Part shown: piece after piece, positions 1 through 11,969 of the stretch
Numbering within the stretch: the stretch's first letter is position 1
How the letters are laid out: the number at the start of each line of letters is the position of its first letter
NCBI GenBank assembly: GCA_903813345.2
Contig: CAIIXF020000007.1
Coordinates: 21,563,564-21,627,563 of the forward strand
Reading direction: 5' to 3'
Source of the DNA: Owenia fusiformis
Taxonomy: Eukaryota; Annelida; Polychaeta; Sabellida; Oweniidae
Length of the DNA: 64,000 bases
The notes under the pieces: model-generated
The model's input: the letters and a program-made list of their open reading frames with translations, nothing else
What the model was told of the DNA's origin: nothing
The model's database searches: none
Program-made: the position numbers and the translations under genes

Positions 1-87
1 TTCGCAATTGACGACAAATCGAACACATATAAATTGAGAGGCTCGAGCTTTGTAAAATATATTCATTTTTTTGTAAAATGTATTCAT

Positions 88-345
88 TTAGATTAGGAAT
101 TTTACCCCTGCGTATTGAGGGCGATTTAGAGGGGAACAGGTTGAAGAATTTGTGTGCTTTGTAACAGGAATCAGGTTGAATCCGAATCTCATTTTCTATT
201 TTATTGTGATGTATATAAAGATTTTCAGGAGAAATATTTTGGTCAGTTGAATTGTAATGGCTTAAAAATTAAATATTTTTTTGAAAATCAGACAAGTTAA
301 ATTGTAAAATACATTAAAGAGGCTTATGTAAGGAGAAAAATATGT
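88..345 (+). pseudogene. Degenerate 3' end of a LINE ORF2 (zinc-knuckle tail)
   Basis: The plus-strand translation gives LPLRIEGDLEGNRLKNLCAL and then, after a shift of frame near 167, CNRNQVESESHFLFYC. The Cys-x2-Cys...His-x4-Cys spacing with the HFLFYC core is the zf-RVT tail found after the reverse transcriptase of many animal non-LTR retrotransposons. A two-base loss would explain the frame change, and a stop follows in the next 100 bases. The reverse transcriptase itself is not in the window, so this is a dead, truncated fragment. Its family cannot be told from the tail alone. Confidence 0.7.
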
Positions 346-1233
346 TTTATTATGATCCATGAAGACTCAATTGGTTACTTTGTATCTATGTTTTGTAATA
401 ATTGATTAAATTAAAATTAAAAGTGATTGACAAGTCCAAAATGGGCTGGGTTTGATATATTTTTACTTTATTTTGAATAACTGTATGTACATAACGTACC
501 ACTATAAATAACAAATAAAAACAAACATTAATTGTATATAACTCGATGTTTTCATTTACAAGACCGTCGCCATTTTGTGAGCTATTTTAGGGTCGGTATA
601 ATACGTCTGATTAATTACTTTTTTACGGAAAGCTATAGGGGACATGCGCATAATTCAAAATCGAATGGAGTTTTAACATGGGAGTGATATCACACACCGC
701 GGCCCGGTCAGATAGATTTCATCGCGCACTGAATGAATTACAGGGGCCGCGTTGTGCAAAGTTAATTAAAATAAAGTGCGCAGAAATTCCGGCATTCAGT
801 GCGCGATGAAAAAATGATTATCTGTGAACAAAAAACGAATAAAAATTCGTGGCACCACGAATTTGATTTTTTTCGAAAGACTGCGGAGTGAACCAGCGAA
901 ATGACAATTTTGGATAATATTGATGGCTCTAACGAGGAGAACTTTGAGATTTCCCGATTCTAGCGCGCAGCACATCCAGGACCATGATGCGCACTTTTAT
1001 CAGATTCGATTCTAATATGGTTTCAAAGATAATGTTCATTAAAAGAGGGCGTATGCATACAGATTACACGTGGCGTTATGTTGAAGTGACCCTTGCAAAG
1101 GGTTCCATTGAAAATATATTATTTTGGGCCATTTCATATCTTTTAATTGATATTGTATAAAATATTTTCAATGTTTGAAAATTATAATCTTATAAATAAC
1201 ATTTTATGTAATAAAACTGTAACGAAATGGTAA

Positions 1234-2546
1234 ATACGGAATATGATGCAATACAATGCAGTGCAATATGATGTTATACAATGCAGTGCAATATGATGCA
1301 ATACAATGTGGTGCAATATGATGTAATACAATGCGGTGCAATATGATGCAATACAATGCAGAGCAATATGATGCAATACAATGCAGTGCAATATGATGCA
1401 ATACAATGTAGTGTAATATGATGCAATACAAAGCAGTGTTATATGATGCAAAAAATGCAGTGCAATATGATACAATACAATATAGTGCAATATAATACAA
1501 TAAAATGCAGTACAATACGATGCAATACAATACAGTACAATATAATGCAATACAATGCAGTGCAATGCAGTGCAATGCAATACAGTGCAAAACAATGCCG
1601 TGCAGTGCAATACAATGTAGTTCATTTCAATACAATGCAGTGCAGTACAATGTGGTACAGTGCAATGCAATGCAGTGCAATACAATACATCGCAGTTCAA
1701 TACAGTGCAATACAATGTAGTGCAATGCAGTGCAATGAAATACAATACAGTTACAATGTAGTTCATTTCAATACAATGCAGTGCAATACAATGTGGTACA
1801 GTGCAATACAATGCAGTGCAATACAATACATCGCAGTTCAATACAGTGCAGTGCAATACAATACAGTGCAATACAATACATTGCAGTTCAGTGCAGTGCA
1901 ATACAATACAGTGCAATACAATACATCTCAGTTCAATACAGTGCAATACAATGTAGTGCAATGCAGTGCAATAAAATACAATACAGTGCAATTCAATACA
2001 ATGCAATACAATACAGTGCAATACAAAACAATGCTGTGCAATAGAATACAGTACACTGCAGTACAATACAATGCAGTGCAATAAAATACAATGCAGTGTA
2101 ATAAAATGCAGTGTAATTCAAGACAATGCAATACAATACTGTGCAATACAATACAGTGCAATATAATACAATACAGTGTACTGCAATGCAATGCAATACA
2201 ATATGTTGCAGTGCAATATATTGCAGTGCAATTCAAAACAATGCAGTGTAATACAATGCAGTGCAACACAATGTGGTACAGTGCAATACATTATAATGCA
2301 GTGCAATACAATACAATGCAGCGCAATACAATGTAGTACACTGCAGTACAATACAATGCAGTGCAATAAAGTACAATGCAGTGCAATATAATATAATACA
2401 GTGCAATACAGTACAATATAATGCAATAGAATACAATGCAGTGCAATACAATACAATGCAGTGCAATACAATAAAATGCAGTACAATACAATACAATGAT
2501 GTGCTATACAATACAATACAATACAATGCAATGAAATGCAATTCAA
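1234..2546. repeat. Pentanucleotide satellite (CAATA/CAATG/CAGTG)
   Basis: About 1.3 kb built from five-base words CAATA, CAATG, CAGTG and TGATG. At the left end (1234-1460) the words form a regular 25-base higher-order unit, CAATATGATG-CAATACAATG-CAGTG; further right the order becomes irregular. Because the period is five, frames stay open on both strands and give low-complexity Cys/His/Leu or Gln/Asn/Tyr translations with no coding meaning. Confidence 0.92.
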
Positions 2547-3306
2547 TGCTATGAATGTACACCTTCTTCAGTCAAATAAACACAGATAAAATTGTAATAG
2601 TATGTTAGTGTATGGAGTTTGAAGTGGGTGGGGGATACAATTACCAGTCTGCTGATTGATGACTTAATAACTTAGAAAAGATCTCCTAGCTTTTAACAGG
2701 TGGCACTTATGTCTACCTTATGTTCTTGAACAATCTCGTCTAAGAATACAGACCCGTATCCTGGATTAACCTGGGGGAGTGGTTTTACCAAGGGGGAGAT
2801 TTTGCCAAGAGGGGGGAGCTTTTTGACAGTTATGGCAAAAAAATCATGCGAAAAGTGCTAAGAATGGTGAAAAACTGCATGATTTTGAACGAATACTTGG
2901 CAAGGGGGAGGGGGGTGAGGCCCCCTGGCTACGGCCATGGAATACATATAGGAACTTTCCTTCTCCCAGAAGAAAGGTATACAGGTATTACATCAATCAT
3001 TCTGGTATTTTATATACGAAGGTCTGTAGTTACTTTATTGAAAGATGGCAGTGTACACTGTGTACTACCATTTTGAGGTCAGTTTGACTTTATAATTCTG
3101 CGCACTATAATCTGTAATTCTCATAGATATCCTCTCTAGAGGCATCACTGTGATCCAAAATTACAATTTCGCAGGTCAAGTCTGCAGTCTTTCGAAAAAA
3201 GTTGAATTCGTTGTGCTACCCTTTCTTGTTGGGCATTTATTAACAGAAAACTATAATTACATCGCGCCAGCATATACAAGCTTCAGCGCGATATTTTGAG
3301 TGTGTT

Positions 3307-3482
3307 AATAAATAAAGTGCGCAGAAATCGATCTTACTGGGCCGCGGTGTGCGATATCACTCATATACAATTTTTAATTGCGCACTGAATGAATTAGAGG
3401 GGGCGCGTTGTGCAAAGTGAATTAAATAAATAAAGTGCGCAGAAATATATCTGACTGGGCCGCGGTGTGTGATATCACTCCC
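3307..3482. repeat. Partial tandem duplication, period 118
   Basis: The segment AATAAATAAAGTGCGCAG begins at 3307 and again at 3425. Each time it is followed by the same GGGCCGCGGTGT and GATATCACTC blocks. This is an internal direct duplication at the right end of the inverted-repeat element. A third copy of the AAATAAAGTGCGCAG word lies near 771-785 at the left end. Confidence 0.75.
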
Positions 3483-3609
3483 ATGTTAAAACTCCATTGA
3501 ATTTTAAATTCTGCGGTATATCCCCTTTCGCTTTCCGTACTTTTTTGATGCGTAGTAGCGGCTGTTTTGCGCGTATCATCAGCTAAGTGCGCCTTTTTAT
3601 AATTGTTAG

Positions 3610-6600
3610 CAAGCAGAAAGCGAGGGTAAGACCATAGATGTCGGGGAGGTTATGAACACGTGGGTGGAGCAGATGGGATACCCTGTCGTGACGATTACAC
3701 GAGATGGAAGCATCGCCAATGTCAAGCAGCAGCATTTCTTGATTGATCCAACGCAGGAACCAAGTCCAAAATACCCCAGTGCATTCGGGTAATCACAAAA
3801 TACTATATAAACTACATGCACCAGGTCGTTCAATAAGTTCACGGAAAAATGCTCTCATTTCAAAAGCTTTTAATATTTTTCATGAATTTTGCACATAAAA
3901 TCCAAAAGATTACCTGGTAATTGATTCTTAAAATATCATAATCTGTGATTTGATTGGTCAAAAGTAATGGTTAATATGGTAACTTGACTTTCGGGTTTAC
4001 GGTCGGGGCATTTTTATGTCACAATAGAAAAAACAACAGGATAGAATCGCCTGCATTTTCTCTTTTCTGCTTTCAAAATATGCTACTACTTCTCAAAATT
4101 ACATGACATTAATGTTTTGTCCCACGAGGTGTTCAAAGTTCTCTCCTTGTGTTATAATTAAACACACACATGTTATGGTGTTTAACAATTTGATGATACT
4201 GTGTACTGAAGCCTCTATGGAACTTGTTGGAGAGGCCATTTTGACTGCAGTTGCAAGTTCTTGTGTTGGTCCATAAAGTACATGTCTTAACTCATCCTTC
4301 ATCCTGTTTAAAAACAGCAAATTCAAGGATTGCCTCATCACAGCATCTTCACAATACACTTTCCTAAACCGATAAATACTTTTTCTTGTTTTGTCTGCCC
4401 TCAAAGGTCACAGAATCTTATGGCAGCTCGGATCGGTGAAAGCTTCTCTTCTTTTGGAATTTCAGCCATCTTGGAACCTCTCAAGTATGACTTTGTTTGA
4501 TGATGTCATGAGCAATCTATGTGATATAAAGTTATGAACTGTGATTGTGGTGTCATTTAGTTGTTTTACTTTAACCAATTGTAATTTAAACGAGAAAGAA
4601 TAAGATATAGTAGGAAAATAAGCCTTCATTTGCAAGCATTGCTGGATTTCCGTATTGGTGTATTGTGTGACGTAAAGTGCCCCGCCTACCCAAAAGTCAT
4701 GTTACCATATTAGCCATAATCTTTGTCCAATCAAATAAGAGATAACAGATATTTTATCAATAACCAGATATTAGTTGAATGTACCAGTATATATTAAAAA
4801 ATATTAACAACCTTTGAAATGAGAGCAGTTTTCCATGAACTAAGTCTTATTGAACGACCTGTTATATACATTTATGTGAAAATTAATAGTGACTATATTT
4901 CGTTTAATATTGCCCATTTGGGACATTTATATGTATCATGTAAAACCGGGTTTACCAGGGGATTTTGTATCCTACGAAGTCAAATGATTAAGCTGGACAA
5001 GTTTGTAGAGTGACACTTTCTACAAGCTTGGCTGCTATTACAAGTTATACACATGCTATCATCATCTTTTCCTTTTGTTTTTCTACAATTCCAGGTACAA
5101 ATGGCATATTCATCTAAGTTACACAACTGCATCTCAAAGAGCTTGGGAGACCCCTTCTACGAAATGGATGCCACTAGTTGAAGGTATTACCCCTATCATG
5201 ATATGGTTCCATATTACTTAAATTAAAAACATCAAAAATAATATATAGATTAAACAGTATGGATCGAAAGTGACAACCATTTAGTTAGTGAGTTAGTGAG
5301 TGGGAGGGTGGGTGGGTGGATGAGTGATTGAGTGAGTTAGTTAGTTAGTTAAAATAGTTTATCAAAGTCACACACACATATTATCCAATTTAAAGAAATA
5401 AAATAAAATACAATTCAACATATAGTCCAATTCATATTGTTGGACTGTAGACCGCCTGACACACCTGCTGATATTACAAAAGTTATTTTCAGAAATGACC
5501 CTAACGGGTCTACCAGCAGATTCAGCTGATTGGGTTCTTGGAAACGTACAACAAACTGGTTATTACAGAGTAGATTACGACAGGGCCAACTGGCAAGCGC
5601 TTACTAAGCAATTAAAGAACAACCACTTGGTAAGTCCATTTCCAATTCCATGTTACCGAGGAAATACTAAAGGACAGCAAAGATCGTTTCATGTATCCAT
5701 GTTCGAATTGGTCTAAATCAACACATTTCTTCAAGTAATTCGATCATCGTGAAATTTAAAAATTCTGGCACTTTAGAAAATTATGAGTTTGTTTATTCAG
5801 ATAATTACCCTGTTGTATCCAAAATCAAGTTATTAGACAGCTTACCCGAAAATACTTTTAACCTTTATATAAATTGCAGGCAATACATATGAACAATCGA
5901 GCCCAGTTGATAGATGACGCGTTTAACCTTGCCAGGGCAGGCATACATAATGTAGATACAGTTGATGCGATGGAGACAACCAAGTACCTAAGCAATGAAA
6001 GAGATTATATTCCATGGGAGTCAGCCATTGTAAATCTTGACTACATCCGAAAGATGCTTAGCAGTACGGCTGCATATGGTGAATTTAGGGTAATAATTAT
6101 ATCTAAAAAACATGGTTATATCCACAATGGCTTTATTGTTCTGATTGTTATATATGACATCTAAAGAGTCAATAATATATATATATATAATAATTAAACA
6201 AGTCACGATACACTAGTCAATGGACTCGTTAATTGTTTGAGAGCACTAAACCTCGACATTCGGCCTTGGTTTAAGACAGGTATCAATTCACTTGTGATAT
6301 ATTTCACAAACAAAGCATCGATTTCTGTTAACCCAAAATTAGTTTAACCTTTTGTTTTATATTAGACATACATGCTGCATCAAACGCTCCCCCTATACGA
6401 GACCCTTGGATGGAACGAATCTAATAGCAATCCACATCTTGACCAGTAAGGACTGTAATTAAATGCATGTTTGGCTTATATTTTGCCAAAAGAAAATAAA
6501 AGCGCTTAGTACAAAATCGAGTTTAGAAATGTATATGACTGTCACCTGTACATTTGATTGAATTTTGAACTTTTGAAATATTCCTCATATTAATAGTATA

Positions 6601-9600
6601 TCATTTATCAAACTACATGTAGCATTGTGCTTTATATTTGTCACTTAATTGTTTCGTTTGAGTAAGTATGAATTCACTTGCATATGTTTATACACTTCTC
6701 AGGTTGACCTTTAATAATAATATGATTTATTTTATTTTGGTGATACTTTGCAATTTTTGTGTATATCGGCAGATATCTACGTACTTTGGCAATCTCTCGG
6801 ACGTGCTACAACGGCCACCAACCATGCTTGGATAAAGCACTCCAGCTGTTCCAAGAATGGATGCGAAACCCTGACGTTAATCCGTACGTAGTTTCTAAAA
6901 TGATCATAATTCATATATTTCGCCGCAATAACCGTATGTCTTAAATATGATGACTTATCTTTTTAGAATACATCCAAATGTCAAAGCAATCGTTTACTGC
7001 AATGCCATCCGCAATGGAGGCATTGCAGAATGGGATTTCGTGTACAGCAGATTCAGAGTGGAGAATCTCGCCTCTGAGAGATCACGACTTCTGGCGTCCC
7101 TTTCCTGCTCCAATGAGCCATGGATATTAAGCAGGTAAGTTCCATTCATCGTTTCCACAGATAGATGATATATAATATAACCAGCAGTTAAGTGTAATTA
7201 CACTGACGTGTCGCAAAAAGGTCGCGCACGCATTGTTACACATTTTCGCTTTTTAACACCACAGAATGTGACATTTTTTTGAGAAAAATGTACATAAGGA
7301 AATCCTTTCGTCCTCCACATTTGCCTCTATATCTCAAAATATTTAAGGCGAATAACTCTGATATTGTATATGTATTAACAATGGGATAGGAGCATCATAA
7401 AACACGAATCAATTGATATTTTAGGTGAAATAAATATACGTGTTGCTGTGCTTGAAAATAGGCGAATGGCGTAAATTAGCCCTATTTTAATGAATTTTGA
7501 AAACCTGTCGTCCTCCACTTTTCCACATACAACAGAAAACACATACGTTTGCGAACAAAATGAACTATTTATTAACAAACTTTAAGAGCAAAATAATCAT
7601 GTATGATTTATTAAAAATTGATCTCGTATTTTTGTTTAATGTACACCTGAAAAGTTGAAGGTAACAAAAAATGAGCAAAAAAGGTCGCTGTCAACAGATT
7701 CTGTTTTTCAAACTCTATGACGTCACAATATGGGACGCTTACTAAAATTCATCCTTTGAAATAAAACTTCCATCTACCTTTATCAAGACGAAAAATAAGT
7801 ATAATAGTCATATATTGTTTGAGTTATGAGCGTTTAAAGACGAAAAATAATTCAAAATGTAACGTGTCAACAGGGGATATTTGCCAGATGTTTTGGTAAA
7901 AAACTTTTTTTTAAAAAAGAACGCGCAAGAATCGTGAACGGAGTGTAGTTGATCTAAAAACTTCATCGAAACAGCTTTAAAATGATATATAACTTTAATT
8001 AGAATATTATCTTATAATCTTATAATACCCTTAAAAATCAAATGCGCCACCTTTTTGCGACACGTCACTGCATTTGGCAGTGGTCTGTTATGCAGTTCTA
8101 TTTGATTATGGATGAAAGAACATCATACATCACTTCAGTCTTACATTGCAGTGTGATTACTTGTACCCAAATTATTAAGTACAGGTTTCGTATATTTTAG
8201 GTAATTTTGTAGAAAATATTTTGCAATGTGTGAAAAGAATTTAAGCCCAAGACTCAATGCATTGTGGAATGACCATTCCTTTCAGCGTTGCTTCCTAAAA
8301 ACAACAATCGATGCTGTGCATCTCGTCCAAATTTTGAAAAGCAGCACCTTCAAGGAATGGTCATTCCACATTGCACTGAGCCCAGTGCTTAAATCCTAAA
8401 TTAATGATAGTGATAAGTAATTAATTGTGTAAATGTTAGTCATTTTATATTTCTACATCTTAAAGGTATTTATCCTGGACTATAGATGAGAACTATATCC
8501 GTAAGCAGGACTCGGTATCCACAACAATTTACATTTCGAGGAATCCCATTGGTAGACCTCTAGCATGGGATTTCATGAGGTCTAACTGGAACTATATATT
8601 CGACAAGTGAGTACAAACCTTCACGAGGCGGACTTGAAGTTATGTGTTTAACCTATAAACGGGATATAGTATCAACTCATGGAAATGATTCTATCATATG
8701 ATACCGTGTCCCTAGTTACCGAATATCAAAACCATATCCAAAGCGAACCTCCAAGCATTTCGAAACGCAAAAATGTTATTAGTAAAATCAGAGATGTCTC
8801 TTGTGAAATGCATTTCAATACAACATTTTGGTTACAGTAACTTATGTTGTTTTAATTACAATGCTTGCGATATAAAACGTGATGACTTCTTTTTTTAGGT
8901 ACGGCACTGGTTTCTTTGCTTTTACAAGTATGCTAAAAGGCATAACAGAGTCATTCAATACAGAATTCCAACTGCAACAGGTAATAAAACAAATACTGAG
9001 ATATGGCAAATTGTCCAAACATGCCTATACGACGCACTTGAGACTCATTTTGTTTATTGTGTCAACAATGAAACATGATACAATTTACAATAGCAGTTAC
9101 ATTTGAGAACAAGCTATCAATTTTATCGAATCATTCATTGTCAATGGGGCATTTCACTCCATAGGAAATAGGATTGTATTGACGAACCAATTTTTCACAA
9201 ATAAAGAATACAATACAATACCTAAACTCAGATTCGGACATAATACAATATTATTCTTCGCTTGATGCTCTGAGTATTCATGACTTCTATTTAACTCACC
9301 GATAGAAATTCGGGAGATATATAGAGAAGCCATCCATCCATCCACCATTAAACCATTTTCTCTTCAGATGCCCCCTAAACACAGACGATTATATTATACT
9401 TTCCAATAAAATATCCCGTGAATATCCAAAAAATAGGTTCAAGTCTCTCTCTCTCTCAAGCAAACAAGGCAAATACTCTAACCTTCGGTCATCAACTTTG
9501 TTACAAAAACGATTCTTCAATAATTATTGATAAACCTCTCCTCACTTGGAGCACCACCAACAATGCCAACGGTCACCGTGGACCCGCAACTCAATGCATT

Positions 9601-10737
9601 TTTTTCAACCATAAATGTTGTAACAACGCCAATATGTATATAAATTGTAAAATTGGCTCATAATGTCTTGTTAAGACCGAGCCACAATTAGAATTAAAAA
9701 AAAATCCATCCATCCCTCCGTCCATTCGTTCGTCTGTCCGGGTCATAACTCAAACAATAATCAATATAACCGCTCAATTCAAAATGGCTGGCATATTTGC
9801 TGAAAATGTAATATTACTCAAACACCAGTCGACGGATGTGCATTCAAATGTTACATTCTGACGACTTCAGGCCATAGAACTTTTGGATACACTTTTTCTC
9901 AAGGTATCCGCTGAATTTGAAATGTCAGTCAGTTCTTCGTAAAAGTGCAAAATATTTTAAACCAAATGCTAGTACCAGTTGTTAGAGTTGTTCCAGAGTT
10001 TATGGAGTGGTGTCTCTTTGACATAACTATCTACTCAAAAATGAAAATGTAAGATGGCCACGCCACTGACTCTTTTCAGAAATTCATGGACTAGTACTTC
10101 GTGGTAAGAAACGTGGTAAGTGGTAAGGAACTCTAGTCCAAAAGTAGTTTATAATATGGCGTCACGTCACGTCATGGATGTACAAAATGGTCATGAATAC
10201 ACTACAGTAAACCCTGTCTCAACTGAGTGCCTTTGGGACTGGCCAAAAGTGTTCAGTTTGGAAGGTCTTCACATTTTGAGTTTTTTTTCAAATGGAAGTC
10301 TTCAGTAGCGAAAAGTGTTCATATTGTGGTGAGTTCAGATTAGAAAGGTGTTTGGATATACAGGTTTCACTGTACATGTAATTGGGGAAAATGATGTTGC
10401 CAAAAGCAGTCACTTCTGTATGGTTGTTTCTACCATCCATGGAATATTAGATACTGATGAGTAATTCGATAACAGTTTTAGTTCAATGGGAACAATAAGG
10501 CCTGTTTTGGCAATGTGTACAGTTGAGGCCAGGTACACTTATCTAGCTTTGCTATTTTTATTTTTGTTACAGGTGCGGGACTTTTTGGAAATTAAAAAGG
10601 CCGAAAACAAACTAGGCTCGGGACACAGGGCCTTGGAACAAGCAATTGAAAAGACAACTAGCAATATAAAGTGGATGGATAATAACTATGAAAAACTTAA
10701 GACATGGCTTGAAAACTATAATAACCAACGCCGATAG
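3610..10737 (+). CDS. M1 aminopeptidase (aminopeptidase N-like), C-terminal half
   Basis: Ten exons: 3610-3788, 5095-5183, 5493-5629, 5880-6089, 6366-6445, 6773-6883, 6967-7134, 8466-8606, 8899-8980, 10573-10737. All have GT/AG borders and matching phases, and they give 453 residues ending in a TAG stop. Recognised M1 family blocks in order: VMNTWVEQMGYPVVTITRDG, GYYRVDYD with NW, NRAQLIDDAFNLARAG, PWESAIVNLDYI, PLYETLGW, VYCNAIRNGG, WDF, WILSRYLSWT, WDFMRSNW, GSGHRALEQAIE and NIKWM. These are the beta-sandwich and ERAP1-like helical C-terminal domains of aminopeptidase N type enzymes, which trim N-terminal residues from extracellular peptides. The zinc-binding HExxH and GAMEN parts would be encoded upstream and are not seen in 1-3600, so activity cannot be judged. 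The first exon could also start at 3614 or 3617. There is no C-terminal hydrophobic anchor. Confidence 0.93.
3822..4863. mobile_element. TIR element in aminopeptidase intron
   Basis: The left end reads CAGGTCGTTCAATAAG and the right end is its reverse complement, CTTATTGAACGACCTG. The inverted similarity continues inward for roughly 170 bases (GATTGGTCAAAAG against the reverse complement near 4720). A related single end lies at about 32482-32690. A minus-strand frame of 101 codons at 4099-4404 is the only open frame, and I do not recognise a transposase in it. The element fills most of the intron between 3788 and 5095. Confidence 0.7.
7201..8070. mobile_element. TIR element in aminopeptidase intron
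   Basis: The left end CACTGACGTGTCGCAAAAAG matches the reverse complement of the right end (CTTTTTGCGACACGTCACTG) for about 28 bases. It lies within the 1.3-kb intron between the exons ending at 7134 and starting at 8466. No coding frame of note is inside, so it is probably a non-autonomous DNA transposon. Confidence 0.7.
8245..8386. repeat. Short fold-back in intron
   Basis: The sequence around TGTGGAATGACCATTCC is answered 90 bases later by GGAATGGTCATTCCACA, with flanking CAATGCA/TGCACTG also paired. The whole could form a hairpin of about 140 bases in the same aminopeptidase intron. Confidence 0.6.
8981..10572 (+). other. Long intron of the aminopeptidase gene, no feature seen
   Basis: This is the last intron, between the exons ending ...FQLQQ and starting VRDFLEIKK. 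It contains a short CTCT tract near 9446 and CCATC-rich runs near 9329 and 9701, but no recognised gene or repeat border. The open frame at 9418-9663 has no familiar motif. Confidence 0.6.
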
Positions 10738-10907
10738 CTTTAGGAAATAGTTGGAATCAAGCAGGGACTATAAGTAGTTAAAATTATCTCCAACTACTCC
10801 ATAGTCATTCACATGTAAAATCCCCTGATTTTAATTATGGTTAAAACTATATCATTAGGGAATATTTTGAAGTTTGGAGCACTATACATATTTGTCAGAA
10901 CTCATTC

Positions 10908-10913
10908 ATTAAA
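10908..10913 (+). terminator. Candidate poly(A) signal (ATTAAA)
   Basis: ATTAAA lies about 170 bases after the aminopeptidase stop codon. No AATAAA was seen closer. It is a plausible variant cleavage signal, but position is the only support. Confidence 0.3.
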
Positions 10914-11869
10914 CATTCATGATGCTTCGCCACATGACATGGACTAAGGAATGAAAATGGCATGCTAAAGATGGGAACTAGAACATGCTTGAATATTATT
11001 GTGACGTCGGGTTCGGCCGAGTAAAATCCTCCTGCTGAAGTTTGAAGTACTAAACATATTTGTCACATTCTTTATTCTATCTTTTGTAAATATAAATGTA
11101 TATCTATTTACTGATATGAAAATATATTTCAATTACAAGAAGCGGGATAACTTAAAATCAATATAATTATAATTATTATGAAATACGCCCCTTCATAAGT
11201 TTGACTATTTGAAGAAGATACCGGATGTTCGAATCCTAATTTTGTTCCTCAATTGCTAGTTATGATGAATTTGTTTAAATTGCCAAACATCATTAAAAAC
11301 GTGGTCCGAAAGGGGACTTAAAAGAGTCAAACTTTTGAAGGGACTGTGTACATGTATATTTTATATGTCTGTAGTTAAATGAGACGGAATCATAAAATCT
11401 ACCGAACAACCTTAACATAATAACTATATAACATGTCATATTAATAACCATGGTTGCAATTTGAATATCATATCCAATATGGAATAGAATGTTGCAAAAG
11501 ATGACACTCAAATAAGAGTTCAATTGTAATCATATGATATGTTCAAATAATGATTAATTTCGTCCATACAATTGTTCATTAGACTATATATGTTACCATT
11601 TCCAGCCATTAAGTGGTAAAATCTAGGAATAAATCGTCAAATTACACACAAGAGGAGGGAAACCCCAGAGCTCAGAGTAAACCTCAAAAGTATTCATTTT
11701 TAAAACTTTTGGTAGTCCGAATTTCTAGTTTCTGAATACCAGACGTCGATGTTGGATATAATTAATGTTCCTTATATCTTTCTTTATATGTTGACGTGAA
11801 ATAAAAAGCTGTAACATTTAGCCAGGAATAAACATTGTACTATTCAAGGCGTTTTACATTTCTATTGAC
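10914..11869. other. Intergenic, nothing recognised
   Basis: This is the space between the tail-to-tail 3' ends of the aminopeptidase gene (plus) and the binding-protein gene (minus). It is AT-rich, and I see no coding motif, TIR pair or tandem repeat. Confidence 0.5.
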
Positions 11870-11875
11870 TTTATT
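11870..11875 (-). terminator. Poly(A) signal of the binding-protein gene
   Basis: The minus strand reads AATAAA here, about 95 bases past the TAA stop at 11970-11972. This is a normal distance for cleavage and polyadenylation of a short 3' UTR. Confidence 0.55.
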
Positions 11876-11969
11876 GTAATCTATGATATTTGGGGGTTTC
11901 CCTCCTTTTATTACACACTGAAGAATATACATGTTGTTACGTCACTTCCGTTTCGAATTTGTGGTGCTT

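Larger units (their letters stand above)
617..3545. mobile_element. Large inverted-repeat element enclosing a satellite
   Basis: The stretch 617-719 is the reverse complement, with few changes, of 3446-3545; both carry the block GTGATATCAC beside CCGCGG. A second matching pair is 846-945 against about 3150-3225. In addition 724-800 recurs in direct orientation at 3376-3445. Nothing resembling a transposase was found inside. This looks like a non-autonomous fold-back element whose centre is the 1.3-kb CAATA/CAATG satellite. Its right arm stops about 65 bases before the first aminopeptidase exon in the window. Confidence 0.6.

Noticed and set aside
1182-2562. Overlapping frames on both strands of up to 299 codons
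   Set aside because: They are products of a five-base satellite whose words contain no stop in several frames; there is no start context, domain or amino-acid variety.
2846-3076. 76-codon plus-strand frame before the aminopeptidase exons
   Set aside because: It contains none of the M1 family blocks expected before the VMNTW exon and lies within the inverted-repeat element.
4099-4404. 101-codon minus-strand frame inside the TIR element
   Set aside because: No DDE motif or known transposase block was recognised; it may be decayed element sequence, so it was not called as a gene.
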